Position numbers and translations under genes: made by a program | Shown: in pieces, positions 51,902 through 60,110 of the stretch | Layout: the number at the start of each line of letters is the position of its first letter | Numbering within the stretch: position 1 is the stretch's first letter | Origin: Pseudobacteriovorax antillogorgiicola | GTDB lineage: Bacteria; Bdellovibrionota_B; Oligoflexia; Oligoflexales; Oligoflexaceae | Length of the DNA: 64,000 nucleotides | Reading direction: 5' to 3' | NCBI RefSeq assembly: GCF_900177345.1 | Contig: NZ_FWZT01000009.1 | Coordinates: forward strand, 1 to 64,000 | Notes under the pieces: generated by a model | The model's input: the letters and a program-made list of their open reading frames with translations, nothing else | What the model was told of the DNA's origin: nothing | The model's database searches: none

Positions 51902-52888
51902 CTAGGAAGCGGTGATGAGCTCTTTGGCAAGAGCTTTTTCGCTTCCTTGCTCGGTCGAGAAAAAGTGAAGGCTAGAATAAAGGCGGTTTCGGTCCCTGGG
52001 TGACGAGGTTAAGTCGAAAATCCCTATGAACTCGGATCGTTTGTCCGGATGTACGTTGATGATGAAGGAGTTGGCGGCTGTGAAGCAGAAGTAGAGTCCT
52101 AATCCCGCTCCGCCACCATCGCTCAAATTGGCGATCTTTCGGTTGCCTGAAAAACACCGCGCAAGATATCTTTGAACAACTTCCCAGGTAATGCCTCCGA
52201 AAGGGTCCGATACGGAGACAACCAGTTTTTCGCCATCACAGGCAAACTCCATGCGGGCTGCGTCCCGTGGCTTCAAAATCACCCGATCTTTCCGAGAAAT
52301 TCTGCCGTATAGTTCGTTGCCATCGCTGTCGCGTGGAGCGTCATAGATGGCGTTCATAAGTAGCTCTTCACAGAAAAGCTCAACGGATTGAATGGTTGAC
52401 GTTCTGAGGTGAAACCGGTTGCAGAATTCTCGAACTGTATCGATGTACTCGGATCGTTGATCTGAATCACGAATGTGGTAAACCTCGGACTCGGTACCGT
52501 AATTTACATAATGTTTGACGCCGAAAATGTCTTGATTGAAGATTTTTCGAACGGTGGTTACCAACTCCCTCGGGTTCAACTGGCCATCCTTGCCCTTAGC
52601 CAAGATGTTTGTGGAATGCTCCTTGCTGAAATAACGATGGAGTTCCTTGATTTTTGATTGAGAAAGTAAGATTGTTGCCGCATGAAGGTTCTGCTTACTC
52701 ATCCGAAGAACGACTTCGTGATATTCGATGGGATAAACGAGCAGGTCGAATTTCGATAATTTTAATATGTCCATGAACTCTTTTTCGTTTTTTGGAATAA
52801 GAGTTCTACAGTCCGCCACAGCTAAGGTTGTTGCAGCTGATCGTCTATTAAAATTTACATTGTCGTAAAACAGAACTGTCTTGGTCAC
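51902..52888 (-). CDS. Pseudo-receiver/HATPase protein (RsbW-like)
   Basis: A 328-residue cytoplasmic protein. The first ~120 residues follow receiver-domain strand order, but the phosphoacceptor position after strand 3 reads FDLLVYP (47-53) with no Asp; the Lys in ILAKGK (98) is kept. The C-terminal half is a GHKL ATPase: N-box near FCEELLMNAIYDAP (Asn179), VSDPFGG (Asp228) and DGGGAGLGLYF (258-265). There is no DHp His domain, so it looks like an anti-sigma/RsbW-type serine kinase, not a histidine kinase. GTG start. Partner unknown; an OmpR-type regulator lies nearby. Confidence 0.75.
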   Translation of the reverse strand: MTKTVLFYDNVNFNRRSAATTLAVADCRTLIPKNEKEFMDILKLSKFDLLVYPIEYHEVVLRMSKQNLHAATILLSQSKIKELHRYFSKEHSTNILAKGKDGQLNPRELVTTVRKIFNQDIFGVKHYVNYGTESEVYHIRDSDQRSEYIDTVREFCNRFHLRTSTIQSVELFCEELLMNAIYDAPRDSDGNELYGRISRKDRVILKPRDAARMEFACDGEKLVVSVSDPFGGITWEVVQRYLARCFSGNRKIANLSDGGGAGLGLYFCFTAANSFIINVHPDKRSEFIGIFDLTSSPRDRNRLYSSLHFFSTEQGSEKALAKELITAS

Positions 52889-53165
52889 GATTTCAACCCA
52901 TTCACTGTAGATCCAATCAACTCATTGAACAGACGGCGATTTCTTTGATCAACGTTCTCGTTCTTCGTTCTTCTAAAGGCGGGATCGGTCCACGATGACA
53001 AAACTTGAGAGAGGCTCTACAGATCTTCCCCCATGCCCAAAAACTGGAACGAGTTCAGTTAGTTCTCATCTGCTAAATTATTCAATGAGAAGCACATTCC
53101 CATGGAGAGTCACAAATGAAACTTAAAAAAATCCGATAAATTCTGCCCTGAGGTAACAGAACCTT

Positions 53166-53381
53166 TTAGTTTTTGGGCAAGATATTGCAAGTACTTGTCT
53201 CTCGATCGAAGATCAGCACGGCGAGGCCCGATTCTAGCTGCTGACGAACCTGTGTCACCTTTTCTTGAAGGGTGTAATCTATTTCGCCGTAGTCTGTTCC
53301 TTCACGACTCACAAACTCCTCGATGACCCGGTTAAGGGTGTCACGGTCCATGCGTTCGACTGGAATCTCAATTGAGTCCAC
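53166..53381 (-). CDS. yheU: YheU family (UPF0270) protein
   Basis: A 71-residue protein matching YheU in length and core: IPVERMDRDTLNRVIEEFV, SREGTDYGEIDYTLQEKV, then LESGLAVLIFDRE and a NILPKN end comparable to NIMP in E. coli. Function is unknown in the family. Start is GTG with AAAGGAG five bases upstream. It stands between the HATPase gene and the response regulator, both with gaps of about 280 bases. Confidence 0.9.
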   Translation of the reverse strand: MDSIEIPVERMDRDTLNRVIEEFVSREGTDYGEIDYTLQEKVTQVRQQLESGLAVLIFDRETSTCNILPKN

Positions 53382-53670
53382 TTAAGCTCCTTTAAGTCTC
53401 TTTGTGGCCTGTGACTGCAAATCATAGCGGCCTTGGGTGGGTTCTGCTAGAACAATCGGAGCTGTGTGAGATAAGAGGGGCCATGGTTACATTTCAAGGT
53501 TAATAAAAATAAGTTTCTTTCTAAGTTACTTTAACCACGAGGATTTTATCCTAGGATTACGTTCCTTATTTGACAGCAATTGATTTAAAGGTTAAAGAAT
53601 CTTCTACTAGCGCATACATACTATGGGTTTCGGCTCTTAGTACATTAGTGTTCTTATTGTGGTGGGCAAT

Positions 53671-54411
53671 ATGTTTCAAACCGTGACGGGCGAAGAAAAC
53701 GATTCGATCCTGAAGCTCAAGAGGAAAATTCCTTTTTGGATTCTCGAAGACGATGATGGCTGTAATTTCATCTACGAAGAGATTCTACAGCACAAGTATA
53801 ACTATCGGATATTTAAGACTCTTGAGGAGTTCCGCACCGAGTACTTTCGGGAGGGTGTAGAGCGGCCCCAGTTGGTGCTAGCCGATCTTCGCTTGCCAGA
53901 TGGTTCCTTCGTTAGCTTTCTAAACGAGGTTCCTCAAGAAGAGTTAGGAAAGCTTTCCATTGTAATCGTTTCGGTTTGCGATGATCTCGATATTATTCGC
54001 TACTGCCTCGGCGAAGGGGTTGTCGATTACATCACGAAGCCTTTTAATCGGTCTGAGCTACTCGTCAAGATTGAGCGGTCGCTGAGCCGGGTAGCTCGGG
54101 TTGAGGATGAACTGTCTGTGGATCCCTTGCGACGGAGAGTCATCACTAAAGACAATCTACAGACCGAACTGACTTCCAAAGAACTTATGATCTTCGATAT
54201 GATCAATACGTCTCCCAATCGCCAGATTAAGCGCGGAGACCTGATCAATAAGGTGTGGAAGGATGTATCCGTAGGTGCGAAAACCCTCGATGTTCATATC
54301 TTCAATATCCGTCGTAAGCTAGCGAAACTTAATGTTAAAATTAAGTACACACCGCCTCAAACCTACAGCATTATGATGGAAGGTAGCACAGCCGGTGAGC
54401 TTCATAGCTAA
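53671..54411 (+). CDS. OmpR-type response regulator
   Basis: A 246-residue DNA-binding regulator. The receiver has acidic pocket residues in ILEDDDG, the phosphoacceptor Asp72 in LADLRLPDG, Ser101 in VIVSVC and Lys123 in YITKPF. A winged-helix C-terminal domain follows (LTSKELMIFDMI, RGDLINKVWKD, TLDVHIFNIRRKLAKL). No histidine kinase is adjacent; the HATPase protein at 51902 is the nearest signalling partner. The ATG at 53671 is chosen; a GTG four codons upstream is possible. Targets unknown. Confidence 0.9.
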   Translation: MFQTVTGEENDSILKLKRKIPFWILEDDDGCNFIYEEILQHKYNYRIFKTLEEFRTEYFREGVERPQLVLADLRLPDGSFVSFLNEVPQEELGKLSIVIVSVCDDLDIIRYCLGEGVVDYITKPFNRSELLVKIERSLSRVARVEDELSVDPLRRRVITKDNLQTELTSKELMIFDMINTSPNRQIKRGDLINKVWKDVSVGAKTLDVHIFNIRRKLAKLNVKIKYTPPQTYSIMMEGSTAGELHS

Positions 54412-54486
54412 GCCACAATTATGCGGTTTGCGTTTAGGAACGGCTCTGCTATAAATCTCTCCAATGATTTGCGGTTGGAGGACATT

Positions 54487-54987
54487 ATGCATCCGTCGAT
54501 TCCTTACAAAGCTAGTGAAAGCCAGAAGAAAAGCAATTATCAAGACGTTCTGGATCGTATTGATGCGCTGCTGCTCAACGAAGACGATTGGGTTGCTGCT
54601 ATGGCGACTGTCGTGTGCGAGCTTCATCATAGCTTCGACTATTACAATTGGACAGGCTTTTACCGAACCGTTGCCGATGGAGTCTTAAAAATCGGCCCCT
54701 ATCAAGGTGGTCATGGTTGCTTGTTAATCCCATTTGAAAAAGGTGTCTGCGGCGCTGCTGCTCGCGAGCAAGAGACTCAATTGGTCGATGATGTCAATCA
54801 ATTCCCTGGGCATATTGCATGTGCAGCGTCGACTCAAAGTGAGATTGTCGTTCCCGTGATCGACAGTCAGGGCAAGACGGTTGCTGTGCTTGATGTGGAC
54901 TCAGATGATCCAGCAGCTTTTAGCCAGGCCGATCGGGAAGCTTTGGAAGCTCTGACTGCCAAATTAGGGACTAAGTATTTCACTTAG
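54487..54987 (+). CDS. msrC: Free methionine-R-sulfoxide reductase (GAF domain)
   Basis: A 166-residue cytoplasmic enzyme that reduces free Met-(R)-sulfoxide. The three active-site cysteines, 78, 88 and 112, have the same spacing (10 and 24) as in E. coli fRMsr: YQGGHGCLLI, EKGVCGAAA and PGHIACAASTQSEIVVPV. One nearby Asp of the usual ACD block is Ala here. The ATG at 54487 has GGAGG five bases upstream; an ATG 22 codons earlier has no such site. It follows the response regulator by 75 bases and may share its transcript. Confidence 0.92.
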   Translation: MHPSIPYKASESQKKSNYQDVLDRIDALLLNEDDWVAAMATVVCELHHSFDYYNWTGFYRTVADGVLKIGPYQGGHGCLLIPFEKGVCGAAAREQETQLVDDVNQFPGHIACAASTQSEIVVPVIDSQGKTVAVLDVDSDDPAAFSQADREALEALTAKLGTKYFT

Positions 54988-55088
54988 GTGACCCATAGGC
55001 ACTTTTTCAAGAATTTGAAATCTAAGCTAAAGATTTTCATGATTTAGCCGATAAGAGCCCCAAGATTTTTAGATTCTGGGGGATCGGC

Positions 55089-55682
55089 ATGCTTTGGATT
55101 CGAGTACTTGCGCTTTATCTGAGCCTAAGCTCTTGTAACAATGAGCAGGTCGCGGAAAGTCGAGATCCTGCTGTCGCGGAGGCTACGAATCAAGACTCAA
55201 GCCCGGAGACACCCTCGGTTGAGCTTCCCACCGAATTGGTGACCTATGCCAGTCATGTGAAACCTATCATCGATGAGTACTGTATCAGCTGTCATAATGC
55301 TGAGGCGGCGGAGGCCAATGGCAAGCCCGACTCTGATTTTTCTACATTCGAGGCAGCTCGCCCTTACGGCTCGTTGATGCCAACTTTTCGGCTGTTCGCC
55401 GACCTGAGCGCCGAAGACCAGCAGACAATCAATGACTGGATCGATAACGGTTTAACTGAAGCTGACTACCTTGCTGGAGTTAAGGAAGTTTTAGATACTA
55501 ATTGTGTATCTTGCCACCCAGCAGGAGCAGAAGCCCGAAAAGACCTCCCTCACACAGACTTCACCCAGGAGCAGGTGGTGAAGCTTTGGGGTTCCCAACT
55601 ACCTCCCTTTGGTCGCTTGAAGAAAGTGACTTCTGACCAACAGGCGATTTTAGAAGCCTGGATTCGAGACGGCTTGCAATAG
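55089..55682 (+). CDS. Diheme-type c-cytochrome lipoprotein
   Basis: A 197-residue lipoprotein (lipid Cys16, LSSC) with an Asn/Glu/Pro-rich linker and two similar halves, each with a CxxCH heme site: CISCH 65-69 after VKPIIDEY, and CVSCH 139-143 after VKEVLDTN. Each half ends in a matching segment (SAEDQQTINDWIDNGLTE; TSDQQAILEAWIRDGL), so the gene arose by internal duplication. The halves resemble planctomycete-type cytochrome C domains, as in the protein at 61805. An electron carrier at the outer membrane is likely; the partner is unknown. Confidence 0.85.
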   Translation: MLWIRVLALYLSLSSCNNEQVAESRDPAVAEATNQDSSPETPSVELPTELVTYASHVKPIIDEYCISCHNAEAAEANGKPDSDFSTFEAARPYGSLMPTFRLFADLSAEDQQTINDWIDNGLTEADYLAGVKEVLDTNCVSCHPAGAEARKDLPHTDFTQEQVVKLWGSQLPPFGRLKKVTSDQQAILEAWIRDGLQ

Positions 55683-55755
55683 TTTGTCCATCTCCACTTG
55701 CATCTTGATAGAGAAGCCTTGCACAATGGTAGGGGCTTAATAATTGAGAGATGTG

Positions 55756-56316
55756 ATGGACTACGTTGCCGACCCGAAAAAAATATCAAAATTGCTTGAA
55801 GTGTCGTTCGCAAAGCTAACTCCTGTTTTTGAAGATGATCACGAAACCCAAACTGTTCGGGTTTATGACGTGCGAGGCTTCACCTTCGACCAGACGATCC
55901 TTAAGGCAGTTCGATCGGTTTTTGGCCTTGTTCAAAATCGAAAGGAAGAACTGCTTTTGGTAGACCACCCCAAACGTGGCTGGGAAGTCTGTGGCGGACA
56001 CCTGAATGCTGAGGAAGTGGTTAGCACTGACATTCGTTCTGGATTGCATCGGGAAGTACTTGAAGAAAGTGGACACACCGTCGAAGATGATAGTTTAGCC
56101 TTTCTAGGTCACATCCATAACAAGGAAGAGGCTATCAATCGCGAGCTTCAGTGCCCCTATCCCCAGGAAACCGTGATGGCGATCTTCACTTGCTATGCAA
56201 GAGAAAAGGTGAGTGATGAGTTGCATGACGATATCAAGCAAGTGGGCTTCTTTTCTAAAGAGGAAGCCCTCTCCTTAGTTCGATCTAGGAATCGGGCTTT
56301 GATCAATGCTCTTTAA
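55756..56316 (+). CDS. Nudix hydrolase family protein with an expanded Nudix box
   Basis: A 186-residue cytoplasmic protein. The Nudix box starts GGHLNAE (G-x5-E) and ends HREVLEESGH (REUxEExGU), but 12 residues lie between E and R in place of seven. The catalytic Glu pair is present. The N-terminal ~70 residues are additional. Substrate unknown. The ATG at 55756 has GAGAG upstream; a TTG four codons earlier is possible. Its stop overlaps that of the convergent methyltransferase gene in TTAA. Confidence 0.78.
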   Translation: MDYVADPKKISKLLEVSFAKLTPVFEDDHETQTVRVYDVRGFTFDQTILKAVRSVFGLVQNRKEELLLVDHPKRGWEVCGGHLNAEEVVSTDIRSGLHREVLEESGHTVEDDSLAFLGHIHNKEEAINRELQCPYPQETVMAIFTCYAREKVSDELHDDIKQVGFFSKEEALSLVRSRNRALINAL

Positions 56317-57686
56317 AATTGTCGTCCCTTGAGCCTATCATCAAAGAACTTTGTCAGCACATTTTGAATGATGAGCACCGCGTTTTCAGGTGGTACACCT
56401 AAAAACGTGGCTTCCTGAGCCATATCTTGGATCGACCGCTTACCATCAACGAGTTGAAATAGATTTTGCAGAGTATTGTGCACCATAGTCTGCTGTTGGA
56501 CTTCCTGGCTTAAAGGGACTGCTAAGTTAGTATCTCGTAGCCAATCGGCGCGGAAATTGAAGGCTTGCTCCGGCTGCTCTACATCATTAACCTTGCGGGC
56601 GCTAAAGCAAAGAACTCTTTCATAACGTTTCTGACAGCTATAAGGAGAATGTAAGTAGGGTATCTCTTCGTGGCTATAGCTCTCAATTTCAAAGCCTGCT
56701 TCCTTGGCAATATCCAAGGTTTCTTCCAAACTATAACAAATCAGGCTATCTCGATGAAAGAACGCTAACGAGCCGAAGTTTATCCAGCGACCTCCTAGCT
56801 GCAGGAGGCGATTGTAGCGTCGGAACTGGTCCCGAATATCCTGGTGAACAATATCAATAAGCCATGGTGTTAGAAGAGTGTTGAATGCTTCAGCTTGAAA
56901 GCTAGGGTTCATAGCATCCGAAAGAAGGAAGTGGAAGCCGTCTTTGATAGTTTCTGGTGCCTTGCATTTAAGCTTCACGGCAACACTTTCTAAGTTCTTA
57001 GGGGCCATGGGGAACTCATATAGATTGACAGCCTTCCCCGCTACCAAGCGTTGGGCCACAAAAAAAAGAAATGGGTTGATATCAATATTGAGTGTTAGAT
57101 CGGCTTCAAAATTTCGATGGATGTCGTAGGCCAAACGGCAGGCTCCTGACCCCAGCACCGCCAGCTTGCCTAAACTCCTATTATCACCTAAAACATTCGC
57201 AATGGTATCCAAGCAGATCTTGTTTTCCTCGTCACCATAGCTCCAATCCCGGCAAATGTTATCATAATAAGACATGAGAGCCTGGGTTTCGGGTAGTTTT
57301 GTCCCAGCAGCTAGGTGGATCGCGGGATCACCATCTTCATCGCTGACGATGGGTTCGATAGCCTTGGAAACTTCTCGTCCATGCTCAATCTTGCTCTGAA
57401 TCAGCTTGCTCAATCGTTTCTTAGTATTATCAAGCAAGTGGGGGGCCTGCTGCTGGATCTTTAACTTCTGCACCTCCAAGCGATTCATCTGAAGGAAGTA
57501 GTCGAATCTGTTCTTCCAATCCGCTCTCATATAATGAGGTTCTTCGAAGAGCCAGATGATGTTGCCAAATTCGGGATAGAGGGAATTGCAATCCTCGCAG
57601 GCGACTCCACCATCCGATGCTTCCCTTAGTTTTCCTTGGCACTTAGGGCATTGCGCTAAGTCTAAAACCACGTTGGTGTGCTTCAT
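56313..57686 (-). CDS. Zinc-ribbon SAM-dependent methyltransferase (N2227-like)
   Basis: A 457-residue protein in three parts. A zinc ribbon (Cys13, 16, 30, 33; QCPKCQGKL, VACEDCNSLYPE) of Trm112-like type comes first. The methyltransferase core follows, with AVLGSGACRLAYDIHR (SAM motif I), LTLNIDINPFLFFVAQ (motif II) and WINFGSLAFFH. The closing segment (FQLVDGKRSIQDMAQEATFLG) resembles PqqD-like winged domains. NIDINPF and the overall order suggest the N2227/carnosine N-methyltransferase-like family. Substrate unknown. The start at 57686 has GGGGAAG upstream. Confidence 0.75.
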   Translation of the reverse strand: MKHTNVVLDLAQCPKCQGKLREASDGGVACEDCNSLYPEFGNIIWLFEEPHYMRADWKNRFDYFLQMNRLEVQKLKIQQQAPHLLDNTKKRLSKLIQSKIEHGREVSKAIEPIVSDEDGDPAIHLAAGTKLPETQALMSYYDNICRDWSYGDEENKICLDTIANVLGDNRSLGKLAVLGSGACRLAYDIHRNFEADLTLNIDINPFLFFVAQRLVAGKAVNLYEFPMAPKNLESVAVKLKCKAPETIKDGFHFLLSDAMNPSFQAEAFNTLLTPWLIDIVHQDIRDQFRRYNRLLQLGGRWINFGSLAFFHRDSLICYSLEETLDIAKEAGFEIESYSHEEIPYLHSPYSCQKRYERVLCFSARKVNDVEQPEQAFNFRADWLRDTNLAVPLSQEVQQQTMVHNTLQNLFQLVDGKRSIQDMAQEATFLGVPPENAVLIIQNVLTKFFDDRLKGRQF

Positions 57687-58033
57687 ATTTTTTCTTCCCC
57701 AATTGTTTGTCTTCAATTTTACCACTTTCTCTAAATCCTGCGAGCCTGCTTCGCCGAAGAGAGGGCTGGAAAGAGAAGGGGTTAGCAATTTCTGTTAAAG
57801 TAGTTGTCCCATTTTTCGTACAAATCGCCGTTTTTTAACGTAGAATCGCGATCATTTACTTTTTGTAATTATCAAAAATTCAAGCCCGGCAACTACTTAT
57901 CATTCCTAACAGTTTTATTTAACTTTCCTTCTTCTCTAAAGAAAATTGGCAAAAAACCGATATAGAGGGCTAAGGCAGTACTAAGTATTTCTGTGCTTTG
58001 GGAAAAGCTAGAAGACATAGGGGATGAGAACAG
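57687..58033. other. Intergenic region upstream of the four-gene block
   Basis: About 350 AT-rich bases between divergent genes. TTTTTG-TAATTAT-CAAAAA (57860-57878) is a perfect AT-rich inverted repeat. GGGGATGAG lies just before the ATG at 58034. No convincing -35/-10 pair can be chosen by eye. Confidence 0.4.
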
Positions 58034-59290
58034 ATGAAAAAATTAATGGCCGTTGGGTTATTGACTGGGTTTTTAGGTTTGCCTGCGCAGCTGAACGCAC
58101 AGGACGCTGACAAGTTAAAGGTTGCTCGAGCAAAGGTTTCGACAGTCTATAAAAGACTTGCAAGTGTTCCCGCTACATCGGCTGAAATAGAGACATGGGC
58201 AGGAGAGTACGCAGCTGCAACTGATGCCGCTGGAAAACGTGCAGCACTTGCTAAGGTAGCCGCCGCAGCTGTAGCGAATGATAACTTCTACTCGAAGACC
58301 GTCATGAACTTTGCTGACCCAGAAACAAACGAAGGTGAAGAAATTCTTGCTCAAAACTTGAGTGACTACACCGCAACTATTGTTGGTTTCATTAAGGACG
58401 AACTTGACTACCGTCGGATCCTCCATGATGACATCATGTACACAGCTACTCCAACTGTAACAGTTACAGTGCCAGATCCTGCGGATGACGGCAACGTGGC
58501 TGCGGTACAGCTTGGGCCATATAGCCCAACAGATAACTTCGCATTCCAACGCTTGGAAGAGGGTGTGAAGCGTGGTCAGGTAGAGCTTGCAGCTAGCTTG
58601 ACTCAGGTTGCTCAGTCGGCGACCACTGGATACGCTATCCAAGCTGGTATCTACTCACTTCGTGGATACGGATCTGTATTCTATAACGATGGTACCAACC
58701 GATCACCACTTCGTTACACTTTCATCAACTATCTATGTCGCGACATGGAAGAGCTTTCCGATGTTACGCGTCCTGATATCTACGTAAGACGAGACGTTGA
58801 CCGAACTCCTGGTGGAGACGGTGAAAAGTTCCGAACTGAGTGTGTTGGTTGTCATGCTGGTATGGACCCGATGACAAAGGCCTTTGCTTTTGTTGACTTC
58901 GATCCAGATGCAGCTCAGATCACTTATGGAGCGACTCCTGTAGCTAAGGTTAACCGAAACAACGACACCTTTCCAAACGGTGCGGTTGTTGAGGACGATG
59001 CTTGGCAGAACATATGGTTAGAAGGAACGAACGCGGGTCTTGGCTGGTCCAAGGAAATCACAAGCGGTAACGGTCCAAAATCCTGGGGACAAGCGATGTC
59101 TGAAACTGAAATGTTCCCAGAGTGTATGGCAGAGCGAGTGTACGAGGTTGTTTGTCTTCGAGACTCATCAACCAACAAGGCGAAAGCCGACATCAGTTCA
59201 CTTGCCGGTCAGTTCGTACAAGATGGCTATAACATGAAGGCGCTGTTTATGAACGCAGCGGTGACATGTGGCGAAGATCTTAACTTATAG
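58034..59290 (+). CDS. Exported CxxCH protein of DUF1592/DUF1588 flavour
   Basis: A 418-residue exported protein with a signal peptide (cut after NAQ, about 22) and one heme-type site, CVGCH at 270-274, followed by AGMDPMTKAFAFVDFD. That block parallels the CxxCH-x-x-IDP-x-G-x-x-x-ENFD signature of planctomycete DUF1588-type domains. Upstream, FVRRDVDR and helical segments fit the same group. Heme binding is inferred from the motif only. First gene of a block of four; C/T-ending codons (AAC, TTC, TAC) and CGA/CGT for Arg are notably frequent, unlike neighbours. Confidence 0.72.
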   Translation: MKKLMAVGLLTGFLGLPAQLNAQDADKLKVARAKVSTVYKRLASVPATSAEIETWAGEYAAATDAAGKRAALAKVAAAAVANDNFYSKTVMNFADPETNEGEEILAQNLSDYTATIVGFIKDELDYRRILHDDIMYTATPTVTVTVPDPADDGNVAAVQLGPYSPTDNFAFQRLEEGVKRGQVELAASLTQVAQSATTGYAIQAGIYSLRGYGSVFYNDGTNRSPLRYTFINYLCRDMEELSDVTRPDIYVRRDVDRTPGGDGEKFRTECVGCHAGMDPMTKAFAFVDFDPDAAQITYGATPVAKVNRNNDTFPNGAVVEDDAWQNIWLEGTNAGLGWSKEITSGNGPKSWGQAMSETEMFPECMAERVYEVVCLRDSSTNKAKADISSLAGQFVQDGYNMKALFMNAAVTCGEDLNL

Positions 59291-59371
59291 CATAGGACGT
59301 TACCCCCCCTCTTTTGGGGACCAACATAACACACAATACCTTTTTAATTTAGAGAAAGGAAAGAGGGACGT

Positions 59372-60031
59372 ATGAGACTAGTATCAAAAAAATTCAGTAT
59401 TTTAGCGGTTGTTGCAGGTCTAGCCTTTATGGGTAACGCTTGTAGCGGTAAGAAAAAAGTTAGTGGCAATGGAGGTACCGCAGAGGTTACTGAACCTGAA
59501 GTGACTCCTCCAGGTACAACTGAGGAAGAAGTAGGGCAAGAAGACGAATTCGCATCATCTTACGGTTTAATGAACTTCCGTCAGTTGGCAGCAACTTTCG
59601 AAAGCCTTACTGGTGTAACTCTTGACAACGAAGAAGTTCTTGCAGAGTATGAGAAGCAGCTTGCCTCTCTACCCAAGAGCTTCGATCCTGCAGCGATCTC
59701 TGCTGCGAAAGTATCCGCAGCGACTAAGCTTGCTGCTTCTTACTGTGACGTTCTAAGTTTGGACGACGCCCTTCTAACAGCTAAGTTCGGTTCTGGTATC
59801 GACGGACTTGGCGCTGCAACTCCAGGTGAGATGGCAGCCCAGATGTTAGACGCTTTCTACGGACCTGAGACTGCATTGCAAGGCGATCGCGTGATCGACA
59901 CTGCTACAGTTACTGGTTTGGTTACAGATCTACGAGCAGTTCAGGTGAACAACGCTGCTGCTCCAGCTTCTTCAGTATTCATGGGAACATGTGCAGCGAT
60001 TCTATCAAGCGCTGAATTCTACATGTACTAA
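59372..60031 (+). CDS. Lipoprotein of unknown function
   Basis: A 219-residue lipoprotein (lipid Cys24, GNACSG) with a Glu/Thr/Pro-rich linker to about residue 60. The mature part is helical and Ala-rich: SSYGLMNFRQLAATFESLTG, LASLPKSFDPAAISAAKVSA, and two cysteines late in the chain. FRQLAATFESLTGV resembles the start of DUF1592-type heme proteins, where a similar element precedes the rest of the chain. GAGGG lies four bases before the ATG. It shares the codon habit of its neighbours and is probably co-transcribed. Confidence 0.7.
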   Translation: MRLVSKKFSILAVVAGLAFMGNACSGKKKVSGNGGTAEVTEPEVTPPGTTEEEVGQEDEFASSYGLMNFRQLAATFESLTGVTLDNEEVLAEYEKQLASLPKSFDPAAISAAKVSAATKLAASYCDVLSLDDALLTAKFGSGIDGLGAATPGEMAAQMLDAFYGPETALQGDRVIDTATVTGLVTDLRAVQVNNAAAPASSVFMGTCAAILSSAEFYMY

Positions 60032-60110
60032 GAATTACGGTTAGAAAGTATTTTTAGGGACTCAATTTACAACGACACGAAAAACAAGACTTAAATAGGG
60101 ATACTAAACT

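Noticed and set aside
52475-52657. Short plus-strand frame within the HATPase gene
   Set aside because: Antisense to a gene with clear ATPase motifs and no translation signals of its own.
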